A stretch of DNA of 6,462 nucleotides from Kordiimonadaceae bacterium. GTDB taxonomy: Bacteria; Pseudomonadota; Alphaproteobacteria; Sphingomonadales; Kordiimonadaceae. How positions within the stretch are numbered: the stretch's first letter is position 1; each line of letters opens with the position of its first letter. The position numbers were made by a program, and so were the translations under genes. Positions 5,530 to 6,462 of the stretch are shown one piece after another. The stretch spans positions 13,552 through 20,013 of the forward strand of contig JAESRJ010000131.1 in the NCBI GenBank assembly GCA_016764715.1, written 5' to 3'. Below the pieces are notes generated by a model. It searched no databases. It was not told the origin of the DNA and saw nothing but the letters and a program-made list of their open reading frames with translations.

Positions 5530-6027
5530 ATGCAGGTTCGACCATACCAACGTAAAGACTGGCCAGCAGTAGAGCGCATTACCATTGAAGGCATAGCAAC
5601 CGGCGTCGCCACTTTTGAAACCGAGCCCAAGTCTCAGTTAAAATGGGAAAATGAGAGCCTGCAGGGTAGCCAACTTGTAGCTGAAGCCGACGGCGGCACC
5701 ATTCTTGGCTGGACAATTCTGTGGCCCGCGTCAGACCGCTGTGTCTATGCCGGGGTCGCTGAAGTAAGTGTTTATGTATCCGCAGCAGCGCAAGGGCGCG
5801 GTGTCGGCAAAGCGCTGCTTAGGGAGCTTATTCGCCTCACCGAAGAAGAACTTGATATCTGGACTATTCAAGCTGGTATTTTTGAGGACAACCCAGGCTC
5901 CATCGCGCTTCACAAAGCCTGCGGCTTCCGCATCCTTGGCTACCGCGAGCGCATAGGCAAACTAAACGGCGTTTGGCGCAACAACCTTCAGCTTGAACGG
6001 CGTAGCAGTGTCGTCGGAGTCGGTTAG
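5530..6027 (+). CDS. GNAT N-acetyltransferase, phosphinothricin/arsinothricin acetyltransferase-like
   Basis: The 165-residue protein is one GNAT domain that transfers acetyl from acetyl-CoA to an amine. The opening MQVRPYQRKDWPAVERI and ATFE (27-30) fit the PAT/Bar/MddA/ArsN1 group. The acetyl-CoA loop is AQGRGVGKAL (87-96; Q88-x-x-G-x-G), preceded by the strand VAEVSVYVS (76-84). The C-terminal half NPGSIALHKACGFRILGYRERIG (121-143) then GVWRNNLQLERR is the familiar NxxSIALHxxxGFxxxG...GxWxD...R pattern. Relatives acetylate phosphinothricin, methionine sulfone/sulfoximine or arsinothricin; the substrate here cannot be told. The Asp that usually follows the GxW motif is Asn151. AAGGA (5516-5520) lies 9 nt upstream of the ATG. 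No arsenic or antibiotic genes flank it, so a resistance name would be unsafe. Confidence 0.9.
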   Translation: MQVRPYQRKDWPAVERITIEGIATGVATFETEPKSQLKWENESLQGSQLVAEADGGTILGWTILWPASDRCVYAGVAEVSVYVSAAAQGRGVGKALLRELIRLTEEELDIWTIQAGIFEDNPGSIALHKACGFRILGYRERIGKLNGVWRNNLQLERRSSVVGVG

Positions 6028-6052
6028 AAGCGCCTCCGAAAGAACGAGTGTT

Positions 6053-6071
6053 ATACAATTTTGTATTGTAT
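6053..6071. repeat. 7-bp inverted repeat ATACAAT-N5-ATTGTAT
   Basis: ATACAAT (6053-6059) and ATTGTAT (6065-6071) are exact reverse complements around TTTGT, between the acetyltransferase stop and the start of the exported basic protein. AT-rich dyads of this kind serve as operators for dimeric repressors, and it lies about 55-70 nt upstream of the next gene. It is too AT-rich and lacks a following T-run, so it does not look like an intrinsic terminator. Confidence 0.4.
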
Positions 6072-6124
6072 CAGCCTTCTTCACCAACTAAGGTTTCTTC
6101 CTTACAACATGGGGACAAGTCTTG

Positions 6125-6462
6125 ATGAAACGCCTGGTTTTTATTTGCCTATTCTTATCGCTGAGTGCGGCTAGTTTTGCCCAAGATCAGCCAAGCAAAC
6201 CGTTCAAGGAAATGACCCTCGCGGAGTTGCAACTTGTCGATACCAACGGGCTGAACGAAAAGGCCAAACGCGACTACAAAAAATACCTGAAGCGCAAAAC
6301 AAAAGGCTTACGAAAAGCTGAGAAAGCTCGAGTGCGTGCCCAAAAGAAACGGGCGAAGACAGAGCGCAAGAAACTCGCCAAGATCGAAAAGAAAAAACGC
6401 AAAGCGCGAAAACGCGCTCAGAGGCGATTGGATCATATTTTTAGCGTCTATAACGGAACCGC
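6125..6462 (+). CDS. exported, highly Lys/Arg-rich protein (N-terminal part, cut by the right edge)
   Basis: An uninterrupted frame of 112 codons runs from the ATG at 6125 to the window end. Residues 1-19 form a classic Sec signal peptide: KR, then the hydrophobic core LVFICLFLSLSAASFA, with likely cleavage at SFA/QD. A short linker (20-45, FKEMTLAELQLVD) precedes a stretch (46-101) in which 32 of 56 residues are Lys or Arg, with few prolines and regularly placed Ala, Glu and Leu, so probably a long charged helix. The frame then returns to ordinary composition (LDHIFSVYNGT) and continues off the edge. GGGGA at 6111-6115 lies 9 nt upstream and may serve as ribosome binding site; an out-of-frame ATG at 6109 gives only about 20 residues. 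I do not recognise the family. The basic stretch suggests binding to a polyanion in the periplasm or envelope, but that is inference. Confidence 0.75.
   Translation, partial: MKRLVFICLFLSLSAASFAQDQPSKPFKEMTLAELQLVDTNGLNEKAKRDYKKYLKRKTKGLRKAEKARVRAQKKRAKTERKKLAKIEKKKRKARKRAQRRLDHIFSVYNGT

Noticed and set aside
5354..5550. Two overlapping 63-codon minus-strand frames in the divergent intergenic region
   Set aside because: They overlap each other, the promoter candidate and the acetyltransferase start, and neither resembles a known protein.
5530..6027. Naming the acetyltransferase as a resistance gene (pat, bar or arsN1)
   Set aside because: Substrate cannot be inferred from the motifs, one motif residue differs, and there is no resistance context nearby.
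6014..6039. TCGGAG/CTCCGA hairpin spanning the acetyltransferase stop as a terminator
   Set aside because: Six-bp stem with a 14-nt loop and no T-run; could be chance in a coding end.

Overview
The window looks like chromosomal DNA of a moderate-GC (about half G+C by eye) alphaproteobacterium. The best indicator is the glutamate--cysteine ligase, which is the plant/alphaproteobacterial type (about 454 residues) rather than the enterobacterial one. It follows an RsmE methyltransferase whose C-terminal motif (LGPRVLRADTA) also fits that group. No rRNA, tRNA, CRISPR array, insertion sequence or phage gene is visible. Genus cannot be fixed from this sequence.

Layout: (1) 1-191, + strand, the C-terminal end of an unrecognised protein cut by the left edge. 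(2) 269-1012, +, rsmE (16S rRNA m3U1498 methyltransferase). (3) 1166-2530, +, gshA (first step of glutathione synthesis). (4) 2690-2965, +, a stand-alone STAS domain protein of the anti-sigma-antagonist type, behind an AT-rich leader with inverted repeats. (5) Convergent to it, a leftward three-gene cluster that probably starts from a recognisable promoter at 5358-5385: an FMN-type split-barrel (PNPOx family) protein (5317-4775), a DUF2007-like / zinc-ribbon / tail-anchored protein (4731-4213), and a receiver plus histidine-kinase-like protein (4157-2994). (6) Divergent from that cluster, 5530-6027, +, a GNAT acetyltransferase of the phosphinothricin/arsinothricin acetyltransferase type. (7) 6125 to the right edge, +, the start of an exported, extremely Lys/Arg-rich protein.

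How they may work together: rsmE and gshA are housekeeping genes. The more unusual part is the convergent pair at 2690-4157. The kinase-like protein has an intact receiver domain and an intact ATP-binding domain, but the phospho-accepting His of its H-box is a Gln (codon at 3644-3642). It lies tail-to-tail, 28 nt apart, with a STAS protein that keeps the phosphorylatable DSAG serine motif. This suggests a non-canonical signalling module, in which the receiver-controlled ATPase acts by something other than ordinary His-Asp transfer and possibly communicates with the STAS protein. That link is inference from adjacency only. The kinase is probably co-transcribed with a membrane-anchored DUF2007/zinc-ribbon protein and an FMN-barrel protein, whose roles in such a module are unknown.
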